Below are positions 23,118-23,193 of a DNA stretch of 23,193 bases, one piece after another. The first letter of the stretch is position 1, and each line of letters starts with the position of its first letter. The notes under the pieces are model-generated. The model had not been told where the DNA came from, made no database searches, and saw nothing but the letters and a program-made list of their open reading frames with translations. The translations under genes were made by a program, and so were the position numbers. This DNA comes from Bifidobacterium breve (GTDB lineage Bacteria; Actinomycetota; Acidimicrobiia; Acidimicrobiales; Ilumatobacteraceae): contig CAMDER010000010.1 of NCBI GenBank assembly GCA_945896935.1, forward strand, positions 1 through 23,193, read 5' to 3'.

Positions 23118-23193
23118 ATCTTCGGTCCAGCAATTCGTACATCACCGCGGCGGCGGGTCATCGCCCGAGCATCAAGTTCGCCAGCAATAGGAA
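23114..23193 (-). CDS. C-terminal end of an unidentified minus-strand gene (partial)
   Basis: A minus-strand frame runs from the window edge to TAG at 23116-23114. Its last 25 residues read AGELDARAMTRRRGDVRIAG near the end and finish in PKI. The basic composition and the convergent layout make a real gene likely, but 80 bases are too few to identify it. Its stop overlaps the AlkB stop by four bases, as happens elsewhere in this window. Confidence 0.4.
   Translation of the reverse strand, partial: PIAGELDARAMTRRRGDVRIAGPKI

Overview
The window is a dense stretch of bacterial chromosome, almost certainly from an actinobacterium. The pointers are GTG starts, tandem ArsA/Get3-like ATPases, NfeD and cyclophilin membrane proteins, Thr/Pro-rich secreted proteins and actinobacterial-type PHO-box units. 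The base composition looks moderate (about half G+C by eye). Very short or negative gaps between genes suggest a streamlined aquatic lineage, possibly Acidimicrobiia/Ilumatobacteraceae-like; this placement is inference. There are no insertion sequences, phage genes or CRISPR arrays, and no gene-free stretch exceeds 300 bases.

Region 1 (1-5631). The 3' end of a peptidase-S51/cyanophycinase-like gene (plus strand) meets, stop to stop, a minus-strand phosphate-uptake operon in the unusual order pstC-pstA-pstB-pstS-lipoprotein. All transporter junctions overlap or nearly touch. PstS ends in a tandem-repeat Pro/Ala/Thr stalk and a transmembrane anchor. Three 11-bp-phased TTCA units upstream of pstC look like a PHO box for a PhoP/PhoB-type regulator.

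Region 2 (5821-13091), divergent from pst, is the most unusual part. It encodes a large tail-anchored PstS-like protein with a degenerate ligand loop, and a membrane protein with a class-E-sortase fold that contains no cysteine (a pseudo-sortase). These are followed by a second, secreted PstS-like binding protein, then a secreted beta-propeller protein ending in three near-identical domains of about 123 residues. Two PHO-type half-sites in register precede the secreted binding protein. I infer a phosphate-linked cell-surface module. A strong bidirectional terminator closes it.

Region 3 (13196-17713) is housekeeping: a membrane-anchored cyclophilin, aspartokinase (with a well-formed internal start for a beta subunit), a methyltransferase, aspartate-semialdehyde dehydrogenase, a small MazG-like pyrophosphohydrolase and tRNA-Pro(CGG). 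LysC and Asd perform the first two steps of the lysine/threonine/methionine pathway.

Region 4 (17834-23193) holds a peptidoglycan-binding lipoprotein, a degenerate response-regulator receiver downstream of two overlapping ArsA/Get3-like ATPase genes, a divergent NfeD-family membrane protein that lacks the protease serine, an AlkB-like dioxygenase and the tail of an unidentified minus-strand gene.
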